The notes below the pieces were generated by a model. The model made no database searches. It was not told the origin of the DNA and saw only the letters and a list, made by a program, of their open reading frames with translations. Made by a program: the position numbers and the translations under genes. A DNA stretch of 64,000 nucleotides from Paenibacillus dendritiformis (GTDB taxonomy: Bacteria > Bacillota > Bacilli > Paenibacillales > Paenibacillaceae), in NCBI RefSeq assembly GCF_945605565.1, contig NZ_OX216966.1:2057501-2121500 (forward strand). The letters are read 5' to 3'. This document shows, one piece after another, positions 1 through 9,821 of the stretch; the first letter of the stretch is position 1, and each line of letters starts with the position of its first letter.

Positions 1-2568
<2,568 letters not shown>

Positions 2569-2634
2569 GTAAGATGATTTGATGATTTGCTTTCGCATTC
2601 AGTTTTTAAGGTACAAACCTTATCTATTATATAT

Positions 2635-2710
2635 TCCCTGATAGCTCAGTCGGTAGAGCACTCGGCTGTTAACCGAGTTGTCACAGGTTCGAGTCCTGTT
2701 CGGGGAGCCA
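2635..2710 (+). tRNA. tRNA-Asn (GTT)
   Basis: Full cloverleaf with encoded CCA; the acceptor TCCCTGA pairs with TCGGGGA (one G-T) and the anticodon loop carries GTT. It is the first gene after the 23S rRNA, about 66 bases downstream. Confidence 0.97.
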
Positions 2711-2711
2711 T

Positions 2712-2804
2712 GGAGAGATGTCCGAGTTTGGCCGAAGGAGCACGATTGGAAATCGTGTAGGCGTCACAAGCGTCTCGAGGGTTCGAATCCCTCTCTCTCC
2801 GCCA
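2712..2804 (+). tRNA. tRNA-Ser (GGA)
   Basis: 93-base class II tRNA with a long variable arm (TAGGCGTCACAAGCGTCTC region). Acceptor GGAGAGA pairs with TCTCTCC; anticodon GGA; CCA encoded. One base separates it from tRNA-Asn. Confidence 0.97.
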
Positions 2805-2809
2805 GTTAT

Positions 2810-2884
2810 GGCCCGTTGGTCAAGCGGTTAAGACACCGCCCTTTCACGGCGGTAACACGGGTTCGAATCCCGTACGGGTCACCA
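2810..2884 (+). tRNA. tRNA-Glu (TTC)
   Basis: Acceptor GGCCCGT pairs with ACGGGTC. The anticodon loop CTTTCAC gives TTC; CCA is encoded. Confidence 0.97.
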
Positions 2885-2964
2885 ATTATGTCTTGCGGCT
2901 GGTAAAAATTGAGGGTTGAAATTAACCCTAACAATCTGTTAAGATATATTAGTCGCTACATTAT

Positions 2965-3040
2965 GGACGCTTAGCTCAGCTGGGAGAGCATCTGCCTTAC
3001 AAGCAGAGGGTCGGCGGTTCGATCCCGTCAGCGTCCACCA
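2965..3040 (+). tRNA. tRNA-Val (TAC)
   Basis: Cloverleaf with acceptor GGACGCT / AGCGTCC, anticodon TAC and encoded CCA. An 80-base spacer precedes it, the longest gap in the cluster. That spacer could hold a secondary promoter or processing site; I see no clear one. Confidence 0.97.
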
Positions 3041-3045
3041 TATAT

Positions 3046-3122
<77 letters not shown>

Positions 3123-3126
3123 ATCT

Positions 3127-3203
3127 GGAGCTGTGGTGTAGAGGCCTAACATGCCTGCCTGTCACGCAGGAGAACGCGGGTTCGAATCCCGTCAGCTCCG
3201 CCA
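3127..3203 (+). tRNA. tRNA-Asp (GTC)
   Basis: Acceptor GGAGCTG pairs with CAGCTCC; anticodon GTC; CCA encoded; 77 bases. Confidence 0.97.
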
Positions 3204-3220
3204 TTATACTTATATTATTA

Positions 3221-3296
<76 letters not shown>

Positions 3297-3308
3297 TAGT
3301 AGGCTTAT

Positions 3309-3384
3309 GCCGGTGTAGCTCAGTTGGTAGAGCGGCTGACTTGTAATCAGTAGGTCGTGGGTTCGACTCCTATCGCCGGCACCA
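3309..3384 (+). tRNA. tRNA-Thr (TGT)
   Basis: Acceptor GCCGGTG pairs with CGCCGGC (one G-T type pair); anticodon TGT; CCA encoded. Confidence 0.97.
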
Positions 3385-3388
3385 TCAT

Positions 3389-3474
3389 GGAGGATTAGCG
3401 AAGTGGCCAAACGCAGCAGACTGTAAATCTGTTCCCGTACGGGTTCGGTGGTTCGAATCCATCATCCTCCACCA
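3389..3474 (+). tRNA. tRNA-Tyr (GTA)
   Basis: 86-base class II tRNA with a variable arm (CCCGTACGGG). Anticodon GTA; acceptor GGAGGAT / ATCCTCC; CCA encoded. Confidence 0.97.
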
Positions 3475-3479
3475 TACAT

Positions 3480-3553
3480 AGGGGCATAGTTTAAAGGTAG
3501 AACAGCGGTCTCCAAAACCGTTAGTGTGGGTTCAATTCCTGCTGCCCCTGCCA
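3480..3553 (+). tRNA. tRNA-Trp (CCA)
   Basis: Acceptor AGGGGCA pairs with TGCCCCT; anticodon CCA in CTCCAAA; CCA tail encoded; 74 bases. Its cognate synthetase gene trpS lies at 45829 behind a Trp-specific T-box. Confidence 0.97.
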
Positions 3554-3573
3554 ATGCAACAATTTCATAATGT

Positions 3574-3650
3574 GGCGGTCGTGGCGAAGTGGTTAACGCA
3601 TCGGATTGTGGCTCCGACACTCGGGGGTTCGATTCCCCTCGATCGCCCCA
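3574..3650 (+). tRNA. tRNA-His (GTG)
   Basis: Acceptor GCGGTCG pairs with CGATCGC. The extra G-1 at 3574 faces discriminator C73, the histidine identity element. Anticodon GTG; CCA encoded. Confidence 0.96.
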
Positions 3651-3656
3651 TAATTT

Positions 3657-3731
3657 TGGGGATTAGCCAAGCGGTAAGGCAACGGACTTTGACTCCGTCA
3701 TGCATAGGTTCGAATCCTATATCCCCAGCCA
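3657..3731 (+). tRNA. tRNA-Gln (TTG)
   Basis: Acceptor TGGGGAT pairs with ATCCCCA; anticodon TTG; CCA encoded. Confidence 0.97.
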
Positions 3732-3736
3732 TTTAC

Positions 3737-3811
3737 GCGGACATAGCTCAGTGGTAGAGTATCGCCTTGCCAAGGCGAGGGTCGCGGGTTCGAATCCCGT
3801 TGTCCGCTCCA
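3737..3811 (+). tRNA. tRNA-Gly (GCC)
   Basis: Acceptor GCGGACA pairs with TGTCCGC; anticodon GCC; discriminator T and encoded CCA. Confidence 0.97.
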
Positions 3812-3814
3812 GAT

Positions 3815-3889
3815 GGCGCCATAGCCAAGTGGTAAGGCAAAGCTCTGCAAAAGCTTTATTCCCCAGTTCGAATCTGGGTGGCGCCTCCA
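3815..3889 (+). tRNA. tRNA-Cys (GCA)
   Basis: Acceptor GGCGCCA pairs with TGGCGCC; anticodon GCA; discriminator T and encoded CCA. Confidence 0.97.
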
Positions 3890-3912
3890 ACTCATTTCTT
3901 TCTGAATGATAT

Positions 3913-3989
3913 GTGCCCTTAGCTCAGCCGGATAGAGCGTTTGACTACGAATCAAAAGGTCAGGAGTTCGAATCTCTTAGGGCACGCCA
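3913..3989 (+). tRNA. tRNA-Arg (ACG)
   Basis: Acceptor GTGCCCT pairs with AGGGCAC. The anticodon ACG is presumably edited to ICG by TadA; CCA encoded. Confidence 0.97.
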
Positions 3990-4003
3990 GATTAACTTCA
4001 TAT

Positions 4004-4085
4004 GCCGGTGTGGCGGAATGGCAGACGCGCGCGACTCAAAATCGTGAGGGAAACCGTGGAGGTTCGAGTCCTCTCACCGGCACCA
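4004..4085 (+). tRNA. tRNA-Leu (CAA)
   Basis: Class II tRNA with a short variable arm. Acceptor GCCGGTG pairs with CACCGGC, the anticodon loop CTCAAAA gives CAA, and CCA is encoded. It is the last of the 16 tRNAs, followed at once by a terminator. Confidence 0.95.
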
Positions 4086-4098
4086 GTTTTTACACCAA

Positions 4099-4121
4099 GA
4101 CACCTGAAGGGTGTTTTTTTT
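4099..4121 (+). terminator. Rho-independent terminator of the rRNA-tRNA operon
   Basis: Stem ACACC / GGTGT with loop TGAAG is followed by eight T. Its position straight after tRNA-Leu closes the operon. Confidence 0.8.
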
Positions 4122-4271
4122 GTATATCTTGAAAACCTGACTGTGCGTTTGTTACGGTAGGGGTGAAATTCCACGCATATAACTTCCTCCTCCCGTTCGT
4201 ACAGGCGGTGAAGCATACTTCGGCGAATTACAGCCTCTCTTCTCTGGAGATATCACGGACTGTTAACAGCG

Positions 4272-4317
4272 CTGAAGGCGGTAGCATCGCTGTCCATGCA
4301 CTGGGTAGCGCCTTCGG
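4272..4317. other. Stem-loop in the gap between the tRNA operon and floT
   Basis: CTGAAGGCG (4272-4280) can pair with CGCCTTCGG (4309-4317), nine pairs with one G-T. The 4122-4397 gap holds no open frame I would call, and I recognise no RNA family. The structure may be fortuitous. Confidence 0.25.
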
Positions 4318-4337
4318 GTAGAGAGACAGCCTTTAGA

Positions 4338-4376
4338 AGAAGCCTTGCCTGAATTGTTCTGGCAAGGCTTCTTTAT
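4338..4376 (-). terminator. Terminator downstream of floT
   Basis: A 12-bp stem AGAAGCCTTGCC / GGCAAGGCTTCT flanks an 11-base loop. It lies 22 bases after the floT stop and has T-rich flanks on both strands, so it may act in both directions. Confidence 0.75.
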
Positions 4377-4397
4377 TATGCTGGATTTGAAACGGAT

Positions 4398-5936
4398 TTA
4401 TTCTGCCTTGGGACTCTCGGTGCCGCCGGATACTGCGGATGGAGATTCGGCCGGGACAGGAGAGCGCTTCGGCTGTGCAGAGCCTGGTCCATTCGTCAGG
4501 CGCTGAATCATTTTTTCGACATCAAGTCCGGATACATCCTTCAACATTTGCGGAGCCGTCGCCATCAGTTGGGTTACATAGTTGCTGACGCGGGCCGCTC
4601 CTTCTCCGTTGCCGGTATCCACGACCGTCAGCTTATCGATTTGCTGCAGCGGCTCGGCAATCTTGCCGGCCAACTCCGGCAGCATCTTCATAACGATATC
4701 GAGAACCGCGGCTTCGCCGAACTTCTCGAACGCTTCGGCGAGCTTCTGCTTCGCTTCGGCTTCCGCCAGACCGCGCAGCCGGATGACTTCGGCTTCCGCG
4801 GTTCCTCGTGCCCGTTCGGCGTCCGCTTCCGCCATACCGGCCAGGCGCTTTTGCTCCGCCATTGCCTTCGCTTCCGCCTCGATCCGATATTGCATCGCAT
4901 CGGCTTCAAGCACTTTCTTGGATTTATCGGCTTCCGCGGACTGCACGACGGCGTAACGCTCGGCGTCTGCTTTCTTCTTCACTTCGGCGTCATACTGCTT
5001 CTCGCGGCGCAAAATTTCTTTGGCTTCGAGGTCGATTTCCCGTTCTTTCCGAACGAGCTCGACCCGCATTTGCTCCTCGACGACGCTTTGCTTGGAACGG
5101 GCTTCCTGCACGTAATACGCTTGGTCGGCTTCCGCCCGGGCCATATCCTGCTCCTTCTTAAAGGAAGCTACCTTCAATTCCTTTTCCTTGGACGCTTCGG
5201 CGATATTGGTATCGCGCAGCAGCTCGGCCTTCATTCCTTGCTCCTCGGCATTGGCCTTCTGAATCCGCGAGTCTCTCACCGCTTCGGCTTCCGCGATTTC
5301 AGCGTCGCGCTTCACGGCCGCTATCCGCGGCTTCCCGAGCGCATCCAAGTATCCGTGCTTGTCGCGCACGTCTTTGATGGTGAAGGAGACGATCTGAAGC
5401 CCCATTTTCTTCAGGTCTTTGGCGGCGACAGCCTGCACTTCCTGCGCGAAACGATCGCGGTTCCGGTATACTTCCTCGACGGTCATCGATCCGAGGATGG
5501 CCCGGAGATGGCCTTCCAATACTTCCTGCGCTTCGCTCTTGAGCGCATCCGTCGGCTTGCCGAGGAATTGCTCGGCTGCCGTGGCGATATCTTCTACCGA
5601 ACCGCCGATCTTAATGATGGCGACCGCGTCGGTCATCACCGGAACGCCTTGCTCGGTATATACTTCCGGTGTCATCACATCGAGTTTATGAGATAATAAG
5701 GACAAGAATTGCGACTGTTGAAACACCGGCAAAATAAATGCGCCGCCACCGCGGACAATTTTCATCTTGCGCCCCGTTTCATCGGCGCTGACATTTTTGG
5801 AACCGAGATACGTCCCGGTCACGATCATCGCCTCATCCGGGCTGACCGTCTTGTAGCGGGCCCAGAATGCGAGGCCCAGCACGAGGATGACGCCGATTAC
5901 AATAACCGGCACCATGATCGCTTCATTGAATTCCAT
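4398..5936 (-). CDS. floT: Flotillin-like protein FloT (YuaG)
   Basis: Scaffold protein of functional membrane microdomains, known in Bacilli to organise signalling and secretion complexes and cell-wall synthesis in fluid membrane regions. The 512 residues fit the family length (B. subtilis FloT is about 509). An N-terminal hydrophobic segment (residues 8-26) is followed by an SPFH/band-7 domain (about 30-210), then a long coiled coil rich in Glu-Ala repeats (about 215-400) and a variable Ser/Pro-rich tail. The start ATG has AAGGGAG upstream. It lies 61 bases after yuaF, the same gene pair as in B. subtilis, and is probably cotranscribed from the sigma-W promoter at 6602-6627. Confidence 0.93.
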   Translation of the reverse strand: MEFNEAIMVPVIVIGVILVLGLAFWARYKTVSPDEAMIVTGTYLGSKNVSADETGRKMKIVRGGGAFILPVFQQSQFLSLLSHKLDVMTPEVYTEQGVPVMTDAVAIIKIGGSVEDIATAAEQFLGKPTDALKSEAQEVLEGHLRAILGSMTVEEVYRNRDRFAQEVQAVAAKDLKKMGLQIVSFTIKDVRDKHGYLDALGKPRIAAVKRDAEIAEAEAVRDSRIQKANAEEQGMKAELLRDTNIAEASKEKELKVASFKKEQDMARAEADQAYYVQEARSKQSVVEEQMRVELVRKEREIDLEAKEILRREKQYDAEVKKKADAERYAVVQSAEADKSKKVLEADAMQYRIEAEAKAMAEQKRLAGMAEADAERARGTAEAEVIRLRGLAEAEAKQKLAEAFEKFGEAAVLDIVMKMLPELAGKIAEPLQQIDKLTVVDTGNGEGAARVSNYVTQLMATAPQMLKDVSGLDVEKMIQRLTNGPGSAQPKRSPVPAESPSAVSGGTESPKAE

Positions 5937-5997
5937 GGCATACAGCTCCCTTTTCTATGTAAATTTGTAGTGAAACCGTGATTAGCGTATTCCTGAA

Positions 5998-6537
5998 TCA
6001 GTTTTCTTGAAGGCTGAGCATTTCTTTGGTAAGAGGGGATACATACAGCGTGTCTTCGACGACGTTGATGACGACAACCGTCGTTCCGGCAGGAATGTTG
6101 TCTTTATCGAAAGAGGCGGCAATTTGATTCGTCAAGCCGGCTCCGATCCGCAAGGTCACTTCCCCGTATCCGACGGAAGGAATCGAAATGCTGACTTCTC
6201 CGACTTTGCCAATCAGGTCCTGAATGGAGAAGCCGGTAGAGCTCTCTGTGTTGTGCATCGGGCGAATATAGAGGAAATACATAAGAAGGCAGACAACAAG
6301 CGCGCCGGCGATAGCGACCACCAGGATGAGCGTGGACTGCCAAGCCGTATAACGGTTCAGCAGAATGCCAATGGCGCCAAAGGCCGTCAGCCCGCTCACG
6401 AGCACCGTCGGCTGCAGAAAAGGCAGCCCGTCTCCGAAAATGGAATCAAACGCATGGCTCAATATTTCCCCGAATATCAAGGTAACAACGGAATATAAAA
6501 TACCGAAGATGAACAGACCCCAAAATAACGTTTCCAT
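5998..6537 (-). CDS. yuaF: NfeD-family membrane protein YuaF
   Basis: 179-residue NfeD-type protein. Three hydrophobic segments (about 3-22, 39-63 and 69-91) are followed by a C-terminal soluble domain (about 105-179) of the OB-fold type typical of NfeD partners of flotillins. In B. subtilis YuaF is encoded with FloT and affects membrane fluidity and detergent/antibiotic stress. The start has GAGAGGAG upstream and floT follows after 61 bases. A sigma-W promoter sits 65-90 bases upstream of the start codon, placing the pair in the cell-envelope stress regulon. The partner assignment follows from gene order; exact role is inferred. Confidence 0.88.
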   Translation of the reverse strand: METLFWGLFIFGILYSVVTLIFGEILSHAFDSIFGDGLPFLQPTVLVSGLTAFGAIGILLNRYTAWQSTLILVVAIAGALVVCLLMYFLYIRPMHNTESSTGFSIQDLIGKVGEVSISIPSVGYGEVTLRIGAGLTNQIAASFDKDNIPAGTTVVVINVVEDTLYVSPLTKEMLSLQEN

Positions 6538-6601
6538 GGCATTGCTCCTCTCGCCTGCCGGATTCAGGCCCGATAGTTCGGAAAGCTTCTTATGATATAT
6601 A

Positions 6602-6627
6602 TACGCCGAATCACGCAGGGAGTTTCA
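6602..6627 (-). promoter_or_regulatory. Sigma-W (ECF) promoter of yuaF-floT
   Basis: On the minus strand TGAAAC (6622-6627) is separated by exactly 16 bases from CGTA (6602-6605). This matches the sigma-W consensus TGAAAC-N16/17-CGTA perfectly. It lies upstream of yuaF, whose B. subtilis counterpart is known to be sigma-W dependent. Confidence 0.85.
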
Positions 6628-6788
6628 ATTTACCTTCCCTCCAGTCCAGTCCCGGTTGACCTTGGGACGGTCTGTCCCCCCGACCTGAGTCCAGTACGAA
6701 AAACCGCCCCCAGCCTGTTTTGAATAGAAGTGGAATCCCCTAAAATAAAGACATAAGCAAGGGACAATGAAAGGTGGTGACAAACCGA

Positions 6789-7094
6789 ATGCAAATGAAA
6801 AAAGGCAACTCGTTCGCTATTATCTTGATAGCATTGGGAGCGTTCATCCTGCTCAGCAAGTTTGGAGTTCACTTGGGAAGCTGGTTTGGCTACTTGTTCC
6901 CGATTCTGCTGATTGTACTCGGTTATTATGGAGTCAAGGCAGGGAATTCGTTCTTCGGATGGATCTTCATCATATTGGGCTCCATCACATTAATCGGGAA
7001 GCTATCCTGGCTCATCGGGATTTTCATCGCCATCGGAATGATTGTGTTCGGTATCTCAATGCTGAATAACAAACGAAGTGGCCATCATTACTGA
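6789..7094 (+). CDS. LiaI-like small membrane protein
   Basis: 101-residue protein that is almost all membrane: four hydrophobic segments at about 8-24, 33-49, 55-70 and 73-91, then a short basic tail. LiaI in B. subtilis is a membrane anchor that recruits the PspA homologue LiaH under cell-envelope stress; this protein has the same place as first gene of the lia-type operon, directly before a PspA gene. The start ATG at 6789 is preceded by AAAGGTGGTGA; an ATG at 6795 is also possible. Homology to LiaI proper is not certain because such short hydrophobic proteins (DUF5668-like) diverge fast, so function rests mainly on context. Confidence 0.75.
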   Translation: MQMKKGNSFAIILIALGAFILLSKFGVHLGSWFGYLFPILLIVLGYYGVKAGNSFFGWIFIILGSITLIGKLSWLIGIFIAIGMIVFGISMLNNKRSGHHY

Positions 7095-7138
7095 ACAGGA
7101 GACAGCAACGTATTTGGATGAAGGAGGGACAGAGAGGC

Positions 7139-7813
7139 ATGAGCAATATTTTGAAAAGGGTTCGCGACATTACACTGGCAACGCTCAATGAGCGGCTTGA
7201 CAAAGCGGAAGACCCTGTCCGGTTAATCGACCAATTCCTTATGCGCACTCGGCAGGACATCGCGGAAGCGGACCGCTTGTATCAACAGTATGTCGTGCAC
7301 GCCAATCAGATGAGACATCAGATGAATCAGGCCAATGAAATGAGAGAGCGCCGCGAGCAACAAGCGATGCTGGCCTTGAAGGCGGGAGAGGAATTCGCCG
7401 CTAAGATTGCACTTCAAGAAAAGATGATGCATGACGAGAAAGCGCGGCAGTACGAGGATCTCTACAATCGAAGCAAGGAAGCCATCCTGGAGCTGGAAGA
7501 ACAGCTGAACATACTGAAGAGCGAATATCAGACCGTCTACGACAAGCGGCAGTATTACTTCGCTCGCATGCAGAACATACGGCTTCAGCAGCAAATGAAT
7601 CAACGCTTCGGCCAATATGGCTATGGACAGGTGGACGGCATGTTCCGCCGGCTGGAGGATCGCGTATCCGACATGGAGTGGGAAAATACAAGCCTTCAAG
7701 AGGTGCGCCGCTCCAACGGAACATCGCCTTACGGCGGCAATCCCGAAAGAGACATTGCACTGCAGCGTGAGATGGAACGTCTGCGCAAGAAACTGGACAC
7801 TGCGAAGGAGTGA
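7139..7813 (+). CDS. PspA/IM30 family protein (LiaH-like), first copy
   Basis: 224-residue, highly charged, mostly alpha-helical protein of the PspA/IM30 (ESCRT-III-like) family, which coats and repairs stressed membranes. The N-terminal pattern FKRVRDITLATLNERLDKAEDP with a conserved DP..LIDQFL segment is typical of PspA helix 1-2, followed by a long Glu/Gln/Arg-rich coiled coil (about 25-190). AAGGAGGG precedes the chosen ATG (7139); a start 21 bases upstream lacks a usable site. It sits 44 bases after the LiaI-like gene and 8 bases before pspC. A second, divergent PspA gene follows at 8315. Confidence 0.88.
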   Translation: MSNILKRVRDITLATLNERLDKAEDPVRLIDQFLMRTRQDIAEADRLYQQYVVHANQMRHQMNQANEMRERREQQAMLALKAGEEFAAKIALQEKMMHDEKARQYEDLYNRSKEAILELEEQLNILKSEYQTVYDKRQYYFARMQNIRLQQQMNQRFGQYGYGQVDGMFRRLEDRVSDMEWENTSLQEVRRSNGTSPYGGNPERDIALQREMERLRKKLDTAKE

Positions 7814-7821
7814 CATGAACC

Positions 7822-8313
7822 ATGAACAAAAAATTGTACCGTTCGGTTCGTGACCGGAAGTTCTGCGGTGTACTCGGCGGAATCGCTGAATGGTTGAATA
7901 TGGATGCGACGCTGCTGCGCGTACTGTTCGTCCTGGGCGTGTTCTTCACGGCATTCTCCCTGATACCCGTCTATTTCATCGTAGCGCTTGTGGTTCCGAA
8001 AGAGCCATTCACGACATACGGACCATATAATTACGGTGGAGGGCCGTATCAGAATTCGAACGGATATTATGGAAATGACGGCGGCTATTCCGGCGGTGGG
8101 TACAACGGCAACAACAGCTACAACAGCGGCTACAATAGCGGCCGGAACGATTACAGCAGCTGTGGATCCTACGGAACGAAGCCGAACGGAAGCAAGACTC
8201 AATATGATTCCTCCATCGATTCGATGATGGATGATATTGAAAGAAAAGCAATGCGCAAAGAACTTCAAGAACTTCGCGAGAAAATCGCGAAATACGAGAA
8301 AGGGGATAAGTAA
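7822..8313 (+). CDS. PspC-domain membrane protein
   Basis: 163-residue protein with an N-terminal PspC domain (about residues 3-60: the [16 protein letters not shown] motif, then a hydrophobic segment 31-58). Next come an unusual Gly/Asn/Tyr/Ser-rich linker (about 68-125) and a charged coiled-coil tail (135-163). PspC proteins sense or relay membrane stress and interact with PspA in the phage-shock response. AAGGAGTGA supplies the ribosome binding site. The gene is flanked by two PspA genes within the lia-type operon and ends one base before the second. The long Gly-rich linker is atypical and may be flexible. Confidence 0.87.
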   Translation: MNKKLYRSVRDRKFCGVLGGIAEWLNMDATLLRVLFVLGVFFTAFSLIPVYFIVALVVPKEPFTTYGPYNYGGGPYQNSNGYYGNDGGYSGGGYNGNNSYNSGYNSGRNDYSSCGSYGTKPNGSKTQYDSSIDSMMDDIERKAMRKELQELREKIAKYEKGDK

Positions 8314-8314
8314 A

Positions 8315-8995
8315 ATGGGAGTATTCAAACGAATTAAAGATATGACGAAAGCGTCGCTTCATGAAATGTTGGACAAGGTGGAAGATCCGGTAGTTATGCT
8401 TAACCAATACCTGCGTGACATGGAGCAGGAGATTCGGGAAGCCGAAGTAACGGTAGCGAAGCAAATGGCAAGCGAGCGCCGCATCAAGCATCGATACGAC
8501 GAAGCGATTCGGATGGTGGCTGACCGCGAAGCCCAGGCTGAGCGCGCTCTTGTATCGGGTCATGAAGAAGCAGCCCGCAAATACTTGGAAGAAAAATTGT
8601 ACTTCGATCAAAAAGTTACGGAATATGCAGAATTGCATGCCCAAGCAAAAGCGCAAGCCGATGAGCTCATGCAGCAGCTGCATTCGATGAAGGATGAGTT
8701 CTACAAGCTGCGCAACAAGCGGAACGAACTGGCTGCTCGTGCTCAAATGGCTAAAGCCCGCAAGCAAATGGCTTCCATTACAAGCGTCCACAGCATCGAA
8801 TCGGGCGAAGCTTCCCGCGGATTCCAGCGCATGGAAGAGAAGATTATGCAGCTTGAAGCGGAAGCGGAAGTCATCCGTGTACCGTACGGCGGATATGCCG
8901 CCACAACCTATCAACCGCCGGTAGATGTAGAAAAGCAAATGAAAGTCGATGAGCAATTGGAAGCATTGAAACAAAAATTAAACCGCAGCGAATAA
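8315..8995 (+). CDS. PspA/IM30 family protein, second copy
   Basis: 226-residue PspA/IM30 paralogue: [20 protein letters not shown], then the conserved [15 protein letters not shown] motif and a long coiled coil with many Glu/Lys/Ala (about 30-220). The start ATG is one base after the pspC stop, implying translational coupling. It is clearly homologous to, but divergent from, the copy at 7139, so the two may form mixed or distinct assemblies. A stem-loop follows at 9042 before liaF. Confidence 0.88.
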   Translation: MGVFKRIKDMTKASLHEMLDKVEDPVVMLNQYLRDMEQEIREAEVTVAKQMASERRIKHRYDEAIRMVADREAQAERALVSGHEEAARKYLEEKLYFDQKVTEYAELHAQAKAQADELMQQLHSMKDEFYKLRNKRNELAARAQMAKARKQMASITSVHSIESGEASRGFQRMEEKIMQLEAEAEVIRVPYGGYAATTYQPPVDVEKQMKVDEQLEALKQKLNRSE

Positions 8996-9041
8996 CCCCT
9001 TGGGACTTGGACGCGGTTATGATATGCTAACTAAGGAGCTT

Positions 9042-9065
9042 ACGGCGATGCCCCCGCATCGCCGT
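9042..9065 (+). other. Intra-operon stem-loop between pspA2 and liaF
   Basis: Perfect 9-bp stem ACGGCGATG / CATCGCCGT with a six-base loop CCCCCG. The following TAAGTTTCGTTG is only weakly T-rich. It could be an attenuator or 3'-end stabiliser that makes the effector genes more abundant than the signalling genes liaFSR. Confidence 0.5.
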
Positions 9066-9128
9066 TAAGTTTCGTTGTAAGGTTATTTGGCACAACGTCT
9101 ATTAATTCTGAGCGACAGGAGGTGCGTC

Positions 9129-9782
9129 ATGATAAAGGGGAACAATCGTTTACTTGCATATTTGCTCATAATCGCGGGACTGTTCATTCTGATAGGCAAA
9201 TGGATTAGCTTCGGAACTTTTGTCGCCCTGTTCATGCTGTACCTCGGCATTAGCAAAGTAAGATCCGAGGAGCTTCGTCTCGGCTATACTTTGCTTGGTA
9301 TCGGGGGAGCTATCCTGTTGTTGGAGCATCTGATGCTGTTTGTCGGCATCATTCTCATATCGCTCGGTATTTTTTATTCTCGGACCCGCCATGAACAAAA
9401 GCACGAGTGGATGCAAAAGCGTCCCGATCTGACAGCGAATCTCAAATGGGATCGGGAGCCGTTCCATTTGCACAGCCAGAGCTTGTGGCATGTCATCGGA
9501 GAAAGCGATATCGACTTGTCGCTCGCAATGATGGAGGAGCCGGAGACGATGCTCTTGTTCCAAGGCGTGCTCGGAGATATGGACATTTCGATTCCTGACG
9601 ATATCGGAGTCAAAGTGGAGGCGACTGTCTTGTTCGGACAGATCAATGCGGGCCAGCACCGGGAGACCGGCTTGCTCAACAAATGGACCTATACTTCGCC
9701 GAATTATGAACGATCGGAGCAGCGGGTGAAACTCCGCATCTCTTACATCGTAGGAGATATTGATATCCGATTGCACGCGTAA
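9129..9782 (+). CDS. liaF: LiaF-like negative regulator of the LiaRS system
   Basis: 217-residue membrane protein with N-terminal hydrophobic segments (to about residue 85), then a soluble beta-rich domain (about 105-217) of the LiaF/YvqF C-terminal type. The segment around FQGVLGDMDISIPDDIGVKV and the final repeat SYIVGDIDIRLHA is characteristic. In B. subtilis LiaF keeps the LiaS kinase off in the absence of envelope stress. GGAGGTG precedes ATG 9129. It is followed by liaS after 39 bases, the usual liaF-liaS-liaR order. Confidence 0.88.
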   Translation: MIKGNNRLLAYLLIIAGLFILIGKWISFGTFVALFMLYLGISKVRSEELRLGYTLLGIGGAILLLEHLMLFVGIILISLGIFYSRTRHEQKHEWMQKRPDLTANLKWDREPFHLHSQSLWHVIGESDIDLSLAMMEEPETMLLFQGVLGDMDISIPDDIGVKVEATVLFGQINAGQHRETGLLNKWTYTSPNYERSEQRVKLRISYIVGDIDIRLHA

Positions 9783-9821
9783 TACGGAGAAGATGCTGCA
9801 GAAAGGAGATGCAAGCCGGCA

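Noticed and set aside
4548..5696. 382-codon frame on the plus strand opposite floT
   Set aside because: It is the shadow of the strongly biased Glu/Ala-rich flotillin coiled coil; no ribosome site and no recognisable domain.
8009..8974. 321-codon minus-strand frame opposite pspC and pspA2
   Set aside because: It runs against two clearly coding PspA/PspC genes and reads as low-quality hydrophobic sequence.
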